Below, one piece after another: positions 36,382 to 45,900 of a stretch of 64,000 bases of DNA (positions are counted from its first letter, which is position 1; every line of letters starts with the position of its first letter). Where the stretch lies: NCBI RefSeq assembly GCF_028657195.3, contig NZ_JANCPR020000024.1:62001-126000 (forward strand), written 5' to 3'. Origin of the DNA: Streptomyces iconiensis. Lineage in GTDB: Bacteria > Actinomycetota > Actinomycetes > Streptomycetales > Streptomycetaceae. Under the pieces are notes generated by a model. The model was given only the letters and a program-made list of their open reading frames with translations, was not told the origin of the DNA and did not search any database. A program made the translations under genes and the position numbers.

Positions 36382-37101
36382 GTGGCCGAGTTGAGCGATG
36401 CGACCGAGCTGACCGAGCCGACCGGGGCGACCGGGGCGACGGCGGACAGCACGCCGGGTGTCGACGGGCAGTGGCAGTCCTCCCGGGCGAAGGGCCTCTG
36501 TTACCGCGGCCCGCGCGTGGTCACCGGCGCTGACATCGTCCGCATCTCGCGGACCCTCGCCCTGGAACCGTGGCACTTCACCCAGACAGCGCCGGCCGCC
36601 GCCAACGACCCGACCGGGGTCGTACTGGACAACGCGCGGCGCCGGGTGAACGTCAGGATCGCCAACGCCGCCCACGGCTGCGTCTTCCACATCCTCACCT
36701 CCGAGGGCACAGGACGCTGCGGGCTGGGTGAACTGGCGCCGCTGTCCTGCCGCATGTTCCCCACCGTCCCCGGCCGCGGTACCGGCCACGACGGTGCGCC
36801 GGGCCCGGAAGAGGACGGGGAAGGGAACGGGGAAGAGAACGGGGCAGGGGACGAGGCAGCGGGCGGGGACCACGGTGGGCCAGGGGCGCCTGGAAGGCCG
36901 CTCGACGCGGCGGGGCTGGCGTGGGCGGAACGGCGGTGGGCCGCCGACCGTGACCAGTGGTTCGAGACCGTCGCGCGCTGGAACGCGCTGGCTGAGGACG
37001 CCGATGAACCGCCCGGCGTCGAGGATTTCCAACGGTATCTGCTGGAGGCGCACGCGGCCCGGGAGGCCGGTGCGCCCTGGCCGGAGGAGGTGGTCGCATG
37101 A
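36382..37101 (+). CDS. Cysteine-cluster (YkgJ-like) protein, degenerate N-terminal motif
   Basis: 239 aa from the GTG at 36382. The second half of the YkgJ zinc/iron-chelating pattern is present (GCVFHI, GRCGLGELAPLSCRMFP). The N-terminal CxxCxxxCC is replaced by a single Cys in KGLCYRGPRVVTGADI. A 40-residue Gly/Glu/Asp-rich insert follows the last Cys. Its ATGA overlap with the next gene, which has the complete motif, implies a co-expressed pair. Function unknown. Confidence 0.72.
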   Translation: MAELSDATELTEPTGATGATADSTPGVDGQWQSSRAKGLCYRGPRVVTGADIVRISRTLALEPWHFTQTAPAAANDPTGVVLDNARRRVNVRIANAAHGCVFHILTSEGTGRCGLGELAPLSCRMFPTVPGRGTGHDGAPGPEEDGEGNGEENGAGDEAAGGDHGGPGAPGRPLDAAGLAWAERRWAADRDQWFETVARWNALAEDADEPPGVEDFQRYLLEAHAAREAGAPWPEEVVA

Positions 37102-37766
37102 GCGCCGAGGGAAGCGGTCTGGCCGGCTGCGCGTCCTGCAAGGGGCGCTGCTGCCGGGAGTACACCGTCAATGTGACCCTGGCCGACGTGCGCAGGCTGG
37201 CCACCGGGATGGCGCTGCACCCGCGGGAGTTCGTCACCCTCAAGGAGAAGGAGGACGGCGATTTCCGGTTCAGGCCCGGCGGCCCGCTGTACGACCTCCG
37301 CCTCCGCCACCGGCCGGTCACCGAGGGGTGCGTGTTCCTGATGGAGATCGCCCCCGGCCATGCGCGCTGCGGCGCGTACGCGCACCGCCCGGGGGTCTGC
37401 GCCAACTTCCCGGCGGCGCTGACGGGGAACACGATCTCCATCCGCGACAGCACCCTGTGCGGCGACTCCGACTCGTGGAACCTCACGGCGATGGACCTGC
37501 CCGCGCTGCGCGGGAGCATCCTGCGCAACCGGGCGGCCTGGCGCGAGCACCTGCGGATGGCGGAGCAGTGGAACGCCCGCGTCGACCGCGGGCACCGGAC
37601 GCTGTCGGAGGACGCGTTCTACGCGTTCGTTCTGGCGCCTGAGCAGCCGGAGCCGACCGAGCAGCCGGAGCCGACCGAGCAGCCGGACGAGCCTGCGCAG
37701 CCTGATGTGTCTGAGCGATCTGACGTGCCTGAGCAGCCTGGCACGTCGGCGCGCGCTTCCGTCTGA
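37098..37766 (+). CDS. YkgJ-family cysteine-cluster protein
   Basis: 222 aa. The N-terminus carries CASCKGRCCREY, the CxxCxxxCC cluster of YkgJ-type metal-chelating proteins. The pattern is completed by GCVFLM, ARCGAYAHRPGVCANFP and a last Cys in STLCGDSDS. The tail (about 175-222) has the repeat QPEPTE and is Pro/Glu/Asp-rich. It overlaps the preceding degenerate relative by 4 bp; a heteromeric metal-binding or modification role is possible. The family's molecular function is not settled. Confidence 0.82.
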   Translation: MSAEGSGLAGCASCKGRCCREYTVNVTLADVRRLATGMALHPREFVTLKEKEDGDFRFRPGGPLYDLRLRHRPVTEGCVFLMEIAPGHARCGAYAHRPGVCANFPAALTGNTISIRDSTLCGDSDSWNLTAMDLPALRGSILRNRAAWREHLRMAEQWNARVDRGHRTLSEDAFYAFVLAPEQPEPTEQPEPTEQPDEPAQPDVSERSDVPEQPGTSARASV

Positions 37767-37784
37767 TCCGGCGCTGACCGGCTC

Positions 37785-37818
37785 CCGGTGCGGCATGTCG
37801 TCAAACGTGCCGCACCGG
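37785..37818. terminator. Strong hairpin between convergent genes
   Basis: CCGGTGCGGCA (37785-37795) pairs perfectly with TGCCGCACCGG (37808-37818). It lies between the YkgJ-like gene and the convergent beta-helix/AAA+ gene. Confidence 0.7.
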
Positions 37819-37841
37819 CCGTGCGACGGCATGCCGCACGG
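37819..37841. terminator. Second hairpin next to the first
   Basis: CCGTGCG (37819-37825) pairs with CGCACGG (37835-37841). Directly abutting the first hairpin, it probably serves the opposite strand. Confidence 0.5.
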
Positions 37842-37859
37842 GCGGTGCGGGCGTACAGG

Positions 37860-40800
37860 TCAGCCGGCGGGCTGTGAGGAGAACGCCGGGAGGTCGTCGG
37901 GGAGCAGCAGGCGCAGGTCTTCCAGGCCGGGTGCGGTCATCGTGCCGATGCGCCGGGCCTGGTGGGTCATCATCGACTCCAGGAGCTGGCGCGCTGTGCG
38001 CGCGTTGCCGAAGGACCGGTCGCGCGGGATCAGCTCCACGTAGCCGCGCAGCGCCTCCAGGGTCTCCTCCGGGCAGTCGTAGCCGGAGTGGGAGGCGTAC
38101 ATGTTCATGATGGTGACCAGCTCTTCGGCGGAGTAGTGCTCGAACTCCACGGTGCGGCTGAAGCGGGAAGCCAGGCCCGGGTTGGAGCCCAGGAAGCGCC
38201 GCATTTCGCTGGTGTAGCCCGCGGCGATGACGACCACGTCCTCGCGGTGGTCCTCCATCAGCTTCAGCAGCGTGTCCACGGCCTCCTGGCCGAAGTCGGA
38301 GCCCGAGCCCTCAGGGGTGAGGGTGTACGCCTCGTCGATGAACAGCACACCGCCGAAGGCGCGTTCGAAGACCTCCTTGGTGAGCTGCGCGGTGTGTCCC
38401 ACGTACCGGCCCACCAGGTCGGCGCGGGCCACCTCCACGAGCTGGCCCGTCTTCAGCACGCCCAGGGAGTGCAGCAGGTCGGCGTAGAGGCGGGCGATGG
38501 TGGTCTTACCTGTGCCTGGCGGGCCGGAGAAGACCAGATGGTGGCTGATCCGCGGGGTGGGCAGGCCGGCTGCCCGGCGCCGGCGGGCGGCGTCCAAAAG
38601 GTTCACCAGGTCCGTGACCTCGCTCTTGACGGCGGCGAGACCGACCATGGAGTCGAGTTCGGCCAGCAGGTCCTGGGAGCTGCGCGCCGTGTCGCCGCCG
38701 GCCGTCTCGTCGGCGACGTCGGCAGGCAGCAGCAGCGACAGGTCGGCCTCGGCCGGGTTGTCCATCGAGCCGAGCCGGAACGCCTGCCGGTCCACCATCT
38801 CCTCGAAGAGGCGGCGGGCCGCACGGCCGTTGCCGAACGTGGCGTCGCGCGGCATCTGTTCGTAGCGCCGGGCGAGGGCTTCGAGGGTGGCCGGGTCCAG
38901 CTCGTACCGGTGCGCGGCGCACAGGGACTGGGTGATGGTGACCAGCTCGTCCACCGCGTAGTTGGCGAACTCGATGGTGCGGGTGAAGCGCGAGGCCAGG
39001 CCGGGGTTGGAGCCGAGGAAGGTGGCTATCTGATCGGTGTAGCCGGCGGCGATGACGACCACGTCGTCGCGGTGGTCCTCCATCAGCTTCAGGAGGGTGT
39101 CGATGGCCTCCTGGCCGAAGTCGGAGCCCGAACCCTTGCTGTCCGACAGTAGGGTGTACGCCTCGTCGATGAACAGCACGCCGCCGAGTGCCTCGTTGAA
39201 CGCCTCGGTGGTCTTGACCGCCGTGCCACCGATGACCTGGGCGACCAGGTCGGCGCGGGAGACCTCGACCAGATGTCCTGAGCGCAGCACGCCGAGATCG
39301 GCGAGGATGCCGCCGAAGAGCCGCGCGACGGTGGTCTTGCCTGTGCCGGGCGGGCCCGAGAAGACCAGGTGACGGCTCATCGGCGGGGCCGGCATGCCGA
39401 GGCTGGCGCGGCGCTGGGCGAGCTGGTTGAGGTTGATCAGGGTGCGGACCTGGTGCTTGACGTCGGCCAGGCCGACCAGCGACTCCAGTTCCTCCAGCGG
39501 GCCGGTCGGCCCCTGGGCGCCGCCGGCGTGCCCTGACTCGGTGCCGCCGGCGCCGACGCCCTCGCCCCAGGCGTCGTCGAACGCGTTGCCGCTGCTGTCC
39601 AGCCCCTCCACGGTGAGGCGGTCACTGGCCCGTGACTGTTTGAGGCCCGCACCGCGGTTGTCGCGCACGGTGCACTGGTCGATCCCGACCGTCTCGGCGC
39701 TGTCCACCCGGATGCCGTCGCCCGTGCTGCCGGTGACCTGGCACGTCTCCAGGGTCGCCTTGGCGCCCTCGGCGATCAGGACGCCGTGCGCCCCGGCCTC
39801 GGACAGGTGGAGGCGGCGCGCGGTGATGTCGCCGCCGCTCTCCACATGGAGGCCGGCGGTCGCGCTGGAGTGGATCTCGCAGTCGACGAGGGTCCCGCGG
39901 CCGGCGGCGGCGACCGAGACACCGGCCTGGGCCGTCCTGCGCGTCGTGGTGTCGCGGACATCCGGGGCCCCGCCGTCGGTGATGCGGATACCGGCGCCCT
40001 CGGCGTCTTCGACCGTGCACCCCTCCAGCCGCCCGCGGCCGTCCTCGGCCACCTCTATGCCGTGGCCGCGTGCTCCGGCGATCCGTACCCGGCTCAGCAG
40101 CGGATTGGCGTTGGTGCGGACGGAGACGCCGACACCGGCGGCGTCGGACACCTCCAGCCGCTCGAACTCGGCCGAGGAGCCCTCGGCCAGCAGCACGGAG
40201 GCGGTCGTGTCGGCGCACTCGCGCACGGTGGTGCCGGTCAGCAGCGGCGCGCTGGAGCCGATCACGCGGATCGCGGGACCGGCCGCCGAGTCGAAGGCGC
40301 AGTCCTGGAAGGTGCCGCGGGACCGCTCGGTGACGGCGAGCCCGTTGCCCTTGGTGCGGGAGGTGACGCAGCGCAGCAACTCCGGGTCGGCACCGGCGGC
40401 GAGCACGATGCCGGGGCCCGATGTGTCGGTGACCGTGACCTCTTCGAGAGCGGGCCGGGAGCTGCTGGTGATGTACACACCGACGGAGGTGTCGTGCACC
40501 CGGGTCCGCAGCACCTGGGTCGAGCACTTGCCCTCCAGCGCGATGGCGGGCTTCTCGGTCGCGGTCACCTCGCAGTCCTCCACCCGGCCCTGCGCCTCGC
40601 CGTTGGCGAGGATGCCGTTGCCCTGGGCGTCGCGCACCCGGCAGCCGCGCACGGTGGTGCGGGCCTGCTCGCCGAGGACGATGGCCGAGGTGCCCAGATG
40701 CTCGAAGACGGAGTCGGCGACGACGCTCCCGGTGGGCGCGGTGTCCACCACACCCGCGCCCTCGGGGTTGGAGATCCGGCAGTCCCGGATGGCCACCGAG

Positions 40801-41165
40801 CCGTCCTCGCGCGCCAGGACCGCCGTCCAGCCGGAGCCCACGACCGTGCAGCCGTCCATGGCCACCTGGCCGCGGGGCGCGTCCACCACGGGGAGATCCT
40901 CGTTGCCGCTGCGCAGGGTCAGGTCGGTGAGCTTCACGGCGTCCGCGACGAGCACCACGGCCGTGCCGCGGGGCGGGCAGATCTCGACGCTGCCGCGCTC
41001 ACCGTCACCGGCGATGGTGATACGGGTGCGGACCGTGAGGCTCTCGCGGTAGCGGCCGGGCCTGACGCGTATCACCGCTCCCGCGCGAGCCTTCTCAAGG
41101 GCCTCACCGATCGTCCGGAAGCCCTCCGGCTGGTCCGGACCGACCGTGAGCAACTGCCGTGACAC
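37860..41165 (-). CDS. Beta-helix/double AAA+ ATPase, EccA-like type VII secretion protein
   Basis: 1101 aa from the GTG at 41165, with AAGGAGG about 8 nt upstream. The frame is open much further, but without conserved sequence. Residues about 10-520 form a right-handed parallel beta-helix: 22-24-residue repeats such as GTVEDAEGAGIRI- and GNGILANGEAQGRVEDC-like turns. Two CbbX/SpoVK-type AAA+ modules follow, each with GPPGTGKTT (near 603 and 881), LFIDEAYTL (near 658 and 938) and an Arg-rich sensor region. Mycobacterial EccA has TPR repeats plus one such AAA+ module; here the TPR is replaced by a beta-helix and the ATPase is doubled. A chaperone role for ESX substrates is inferred from position. 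Confidence 0.85.
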   Translation of the reverse strand: MSRQLLTVGPDQPEGFRTIGEALEKARAGAVIRVRPGRYRESLTVRTRITIAGDGERGSVEICPPRGTAVVLVADAVKLTDLTLRSGNEDLPVVDAPRGQVAMDGCTVVGSGWTAVLAREDGSVAIRDCRISNPEGAGVVDTAPTGSVVADSVFEHLGTSAIVLGEQARTTVRGCRVRDAQGNGILANGEAQGRVEDCEVTATEKPAIALEGKCSTQVLRTRVHDTSVGVYITSSSRPALEEVTVTDTSGPGIVLAAGADPELLRCVTSRTKGNGLAVTERSRGTFQDCAFDSAAGPAIRVIGSSAPLLTGTTVRECADTTASVLLAEGSSAEFERLEVSDAAGVGVSVRTNANPLLSRVRIAGARGHGIEVAEDGRGRLEGCTVEDAEGAGIRITDGGAPDVRDTTTRRTAQAGVSVAAAGRGTLVDCEIHSSATAGLHVESGGDITARRLHLSEAGAHGVLIAEGAKATLETCQVTGSTGDGIRVDSAETVGIDQCTVRDNRGAGLKQSRASDRLTVEGLDSSGNAFDDAWGEGVGAGGTESGHAGGAQGPTGPLEELESLVGLADVKHQVRTLINLNQLAQRRASLGMPAPPMSRHLVFSGPPGTGKTTVARLFGGILADLGVLRSGHLVEVSRADLVAQVIGGTAVKTTEAFNEALGGVLFIDEAYTLLSDSKGSGSDFGQEAIDTLLKLMEDHRDDVVVIAAGYTDQIATFLGSNPGLASRFTRTIEFANYAVDELVTITQSLCAAHRYELDPATLEALARRYEQMPRDATFGNGRAARRLFEEMVDRQAFRLGSMDNPAEADLSLLLPADVADETAGGDTARSSQDLLAELDSMVGLAAVKSEVTDLVNLLDAARRRRAAGLPTPRISHHLVFSGPPGTGKTTIARLYADLLHSLGVLKTGQLVEVARADLVGRYVGHTAQLTKEVFERAFGGVLFIDEAYTLTPEGSGSDFGQEAVDTLLKLMEDHREDVVVIAAGYTSEMRRFLGSNPGLASRFSRTVEFEHYSAEELVTIMNMYASHSGYDCPEETLEALRGYVELIPRDRSFGNARTARQLLESMMTHQARRIGTMTAPGLEDLRLLLPDDLPAFSSQPAG

Positions 41166-41443
41166 GCTGGGACCTCCTTGTTGTGATGCCGCTGTCGCCC
41201 TCTCGCAGCGCCCGGATCCGGGCTGCTGGGAGGCCGGGGGGAGTGGTGCGGACACGCGAAGGCTACGGGACCCGTGGCACCGGCATCCAGGTGCCTCCAA
41301 CACCGGTGGCGGTGACCGGCGGTGGCCCCATGGCCGTGGGCGAGCGGCCCACGTCCATGGCGGAGCACGGGAGTTCGTCCCGCCCGTTGGCCGCGGGGGG
41401 CACGTCGACGTGCGGCGATGGCCTGGGCGTATCGTTGCGCGCC

Positions 41444-42658
41444 ATGCGACGTGCTCGTTCCCCTCGCCGTACGGTGCGGAGCGCGGTGGCCGCCGCTCTG
41501 CTGACCGCGGCGCCGCTGGCCGCCCACACACCACCCGCCGCGGCCGACTCCGTCCAACTGCCGGCCCTGCCCACCGTCCTGGAGCCCGGCAAGCCGTGTA
41601 CGGGCGCTTCGGGTGAGACGGCACGCCAGGAACCGTGGACCCGGCAGGCCCTGGGGCTCAAACGTTCCTGGACACTGGCGGACGGCGGCGGCGTGACCGT
41701 CGGCGTGGTGGACACCGGGGTCGGTACGGACATCCCCGCGCTGAAGGGCCGGGTCACGGCGGCCGGCGGGGCGGGCACCGACTGTGTGGGGCACGGCAGT
41801 TTCGCCGCCGGGCTGATCGCCGCAGCGCCCCGGAAGGGTGTGGGCGTGACCGGCGCCGCGCCCGCCGCGCGCATCCTGGCGGTGTCCGGCACCGACCGGC
41901 GCGGCAACCCGACGGCGGATCAGCTCGCCGAGGGCATCAGGGCCGCGGTCGACGGCGGAGCGAAGGTCGTCTACGTGGCGCGCGCCGTGCCCACGGGCAG
42001 GAAGCAGCTGACCGCCGCCGTGCGGTACGCCACGCGGCAGGACGCCCTGGTCGTGGCCCCGTTCGCCCCGGACGCGCTGCCGCAGGACCGCGGTACGGGC
42101 AAGACGGCCGAACCGGCGCCGTGGTACTGGCCGGCGGCGGCGCCCGGGGTGCTGTCTGTCATGGACTACGGCCCGGACGGCACCCGGCCGAAGAACGCCC
42201 CGCAGGTGGCGGGGGCCGATCTGGCGGCGCCCGGGGACGCGGTGGTCAGCGTCGGGCCGAGCGGATCGGGGCACTACATCGGCTCCGGTTCCTCGCTCGC
42301 GGCGGCGAATGTGGCCGGGGCCGCTGCGCTGGTGCGTTCGCGCAACCCGCGGATGACGGCTGCCGAGGTGTCCCGTCAGCTCGTCTCGGCGGCGTACCCG
42401 GCGGTTCCGCCACGGGTGGACCCGTACGGAGCGCTGACCGCCGTCCTCACCGACAAGCCGGGCGGCGTGGCCTCCCCGCCGCCCGCGAAGATACCGCCGC
42501 AGGCGTCACCCCAGCCGCTGAACCGCGCCCTGCTGATCGCGGGCGCAGGCGGCATGCTGGTGCTGCTGGTGGCGGGCGCCGCGGTGGTGATCCCACGCGG
42601 CCGGGCCCGGGGCTGGCGCCCCGGAGGCCAGCCGGAGGAGCCCGGCACTGCCGCGTGA
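41444..42658 (+). CDS. mycP: Mycosin, type VII secretion-associated serine protease
   Basis: 404 aa with a signal peptide (about 1-35, ending PPAAADS), a subtilisin domain and a C-terminal membrane helix (about 366-390) before a basic tail, the standard MycP layout. The triad is visible: Asp90 in VGVVDTGVG, His117 in DCVGHGSF and Ser284 in GSGSSLAAAN. The oxyanion-hole Asn, usually in a VVAAAGN-type segment, is not found; the region reads ALVVAPFAPDA. It may therefore be catalytically weak or structural, as MycP also stabilises the ESX pore. It is divergent from the AAA+ gene and convergent with eccC. Confidence 0.87.
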   Translation: MRRARSPRRTVRSAVAAALLTAAPLAAHTPPAAADSVQLPALPTVLEPGKPCTGASGETARQEPWTRQALGLKRSWTLADGGGVTVGVVDTGVGTDIPALKGRVTAAGGAGTDCVGHGSFAAGLIAAAPRKGVGVTGAAPAARILAVSGTDRRGNPTADQLAEGIRAAVDGGAKVVYVARAVPTGRKQLTAAVRYATRQDALVVAPFAPDALPQDRGTGKTAEPAPWYWPAAAPGVLSVMDYGPDGTRPKNAPQVAGADLAAPGDAVVSVGPSGSGHYIGSGSSLAAANVAGAAALVRSRNPRMTAAEVSRQLVSAAYPAVPPRVDPYGALTAVLTDKPGGVASPPPAKIPPQASPQPLNRALLIAGAGGMLVLLVAGAAVVIPRGRARGWRPGGQPEEPGTAA

Positions 42659-42707
42659 CCCCCCTGGGGAGGCGACGGAGGCGAACCGCGTCCGGGAAGC
42701 CGTGCGT

Positions 42708-42856
42708 TCGCGTGACCGGCCGACTCGCGTGACCGGCCGACTCGCGTGACGGCCTCGCGTGACGGCCTTGCGCGACCGACTCGCGTGGCCGCCTTACGCG
42801 GCTGGCTCGCCCGCCCGTCTCGCACGGCCCTCTCGCGTGGCCGGCTCGCGTGACCG
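42708..42856. repeat. Degenerate direct repeats after mycosin gene
   Basis: TCGCGTGACCGGCCGAC and shorter variants (TCGCGTGACGGCC, TCGCGTGGCCG) recur about nine times in the convergent mycP-eccC intergenic region. Spacing is irregular and there are no CRISPR-like spacers. Confidence 0.6.
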
Positions 42857-42915
42857 CCCCGGCGCACCGGGCCGGTACCCGTATCGGCACCGGCCCCGTA
42901 CCCGTCGACGAGGAT

Positions 42916-45900
42916 CTACGTGTCCCCCCGCGGCGCCGTGTCCGGCGTGTCCGGCGCGGCGTCCAGCATTGCCGTCTGCACCTGCGTCGTCTTGCGGCGG
43001 GCGATCCGGACGGCGCGGCCAGGGGGCAGGGTCCTGCCCTTGACGTTGGCCAGCAGGTAGCCCTCCGAGGGCGGGCAGGACAGGAGCAGTGCCGGGGTGT
43101 TGACCTCCAGCATGCGGCGTATGAGTGTCTCGTTGAGACCGCGCCCCGCGCCCGAGGCACTCCGGGTGACGATGAGGTGCAGGCCGACCTCCCAGCCCAG
43201 GGCCAGGTGGTTGAGCAGCGGGTCGAAGGGCGCGTTGCCGATGCCGGTGCCCAGCATGTCGTAGTCGTCGACCAGGACGAACAGCCGTGGTCCTGACCAC
43301 CAGTCGGCCCGCTTCATCCGGCCGGGGGAGATGTCGGGCCCCGGCGCCCGGGTCTGTACGGCGCGCGCCGCGCCGTCGACGAGGTCCTTCAGCGCGTCCA
43401 TGGACACCGCGTGGCCCAGCCGGTACTCCTCCGGCACCGCTTCCACCAGATCGCGGCGGTAGTCCACGATCATGATCCGCGCCTCGGCAGGCGTGTACCG
43501 GTCCATGATGGCCTTCGCCATCAGCCGCAGCAGGTTGGTCTTGCCGCTCTCGGTGTCGCCCACGACGACCATGTGCGGGCTCTCGCTGAAGTCGTGCCAG
43601 ACGACAGAAAGCCGCTCCTCCTCCAGGCCGATCGGCACCCGGAAGTCACCCCCGGCGGGCGGCAGTTCCCGTACCGGCAGCTTCGTCGGCAGCATCCGCA
43701 GCTTCGGGGCCGCCGGGCCACGCCAGCTCTCCTTGACCGCGGCCACCAGGGCGGCGACCCCGTCGGAGAGGTCGGCGGCCGACTCCACGCCGTCGATGCG
43801 GGGGAGCGCGGTGAGGTAGTGCAGCTTGCCCTCCCTGGTCAGGCCCCGGCCCGGGATGCGCGGCACGGTGGCGGCGCGGCGGGTGTCGATCTGGGAGTCC
43901 ATCGCGTCACCCATCCGCAGTTCCACATGGGTGCCCGCCTGGTCGCGTACGGCAGCGGTCAGCTCCACCCAGCGGGCCGAGGTCACGATGAGGTGGATGC
44001 CGTAGTTGAGGCCGCGCGCCGCGATGGACGCGAACGTCTGGATGTAGCGGTCGAAGTCCTGACGGACCGTGGACCAGCCGTCGATGACGAGGAAGACGTC
44101 GCCGTGCGGCTGGTCGGCGAACTCGCCCGCTGCCCTGCGCTGACGGTACGTGGTCATGGAGTCGATGTCGTGATCGAGGAAGAACCGTTCGCGGTCCGCC
44201 AGCAGCGCGGTGACCTCCGCGACCACCCGGCTCACCCGCTCGGAGTCCAGCCGCGCCGCGACCCCGGCGGTGTGCGGCAGCCCTGCCAGCGGCGCCAGGG
44301 TGCCACCGCCGAAGTCCAGGCAGTAGAACTGCACTTCGCGCGGGGTGTGGGTGAGGGCGAGCGAGGTGAGGAGCGCCCGCACCATGGTGCTCTTGCCGCT
44401 CTGCGGGCCGCCCGCGATGGCGACATGGCCGCCGACGCCCGACAGATCGATGGTCAGCAGGTCGCGGAGCTGCTCGAAGGGCTTGTCCACGATGCCGACC
44501 GGCACCGTCAGCCGTCCTCGCATCGGCCAGCCCACGGTGGTGAGCCCCAGCTCCGGGTCGGGGGTCAGCGGCGGCAGCACCTGGTCGAGGGTGGCGGGCA
44601 GATCCAGCGGCGGCAGCCATACCTGATGGGCGGGCGGGCCGGCGCCGAGCAGCCGGTCGACGGCGACGGACAGCAGGGTGTCGCCGCTCTCCTCCTCGGG
44701 CTCGGGCTCGGGTTCGGGAACGTCGGGGAGCTGGCGGGGCACCACATAGCCGGCCGTCCACGGCACCGTCTGGCTGGCCACCCTGGCCTGGTTGGCGCGG
44801 CTGCGCCGCTGCTGGTACGGGCCGGAGACATACGCGGCGCGAAACCGGGTCAGCGCCTCGACGCCGGACTTCAGGAAGCCGCTGCCTGGCTGCGGCGGGA
44901 GCTGGTAGGCGTCCGGGACGCCCAGCACACCGCGGCTCTCCATGGCGGAGAAGGTACGCAGCCCGATGCGGTACGACAGATGGCTCTCCAACTGGTGCAT
45001 CCGCCCCTCGTCCAACCGCTGCGAGGCGAGCAGCAGATGGACGCCGAGGCTGCGCCCGAGCCGTCCGATCATGACGAACAGCTCCATGAACTCGCGGTGC
45101 GCCGAGAGCAGTTCGCTGAACTCGTCGACGACGACGAACAGGCTGGGCAGCGGTTCCAGCGGGGTGCCGGCCGCCCGTGCCTTCTCGTACTCCAGCGCCG
45201 AGGTGTAGCCGCCGGCGGAGCGCAGCAGCTCCTGGCGTCGGATCAGCTCCCCGTGCAGGGCGTCCTGCATGCGGCCGACCAGCGCGGCCTCACCGGCGAG
45301 GTTGGTGATCACCGCGGAGACGTGCGGCAGTTCGTCCAGTCCGAGGAAGGTGGCGCCACCCTTGAAGTCCACCAGGACGAAGTTGAGTGTCTCCGAGGAG
45401 TTCGAGAGCGCGAGCGCCAGCACCAGGGTGCGCAGCAGCTCGCTCTTGCCGGACCCGGTGGCCCCGATGAGCATGCCGTGCGGTCCTGTGCCGCCCTGGG
45501 CCGACTCCTTGATGTCCAGTTCCACGGGGGTGCCGTCGGGGCCGACCGCGATCGGCACCTTGAGCCGGCTGGACCCGGTGCTCTGGTTCCACAGGGCCTG
45601 CGGGTCGTGCCGGTACAGGTCGGAGATGCCCAGCAGGGTGGTCAGCTCGACGTCCGAGGAGAGCGGTTCCGAGGAGTCGCCGCCTCCCCTGCCCATCCGG
45701 TACGGGGCCAGCTGCTTGGCCAGCGACGTGGCGCCGATCGTGCCCAGCGTGTCGGGGCAGCCGAGCCGGGTGGTCTGCTCCTTGCGCTCGCGGTCGGTGC
45801 GCACCAGCCCGAAGGAGTCCTCACTGACGTCGAACCGGAGCGTGACCCGCCCGGGCCGCCAGGTCAGCGCGCCGGTGAGGTCCAGTACGACGGCGTTGCG

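Noticed and set aside
42708..42856. Possible CRISPR array after mycP
   Set aside because: The repeats are degenerate and nearly contiguous, with no unique spacers of even length and no cas genes.
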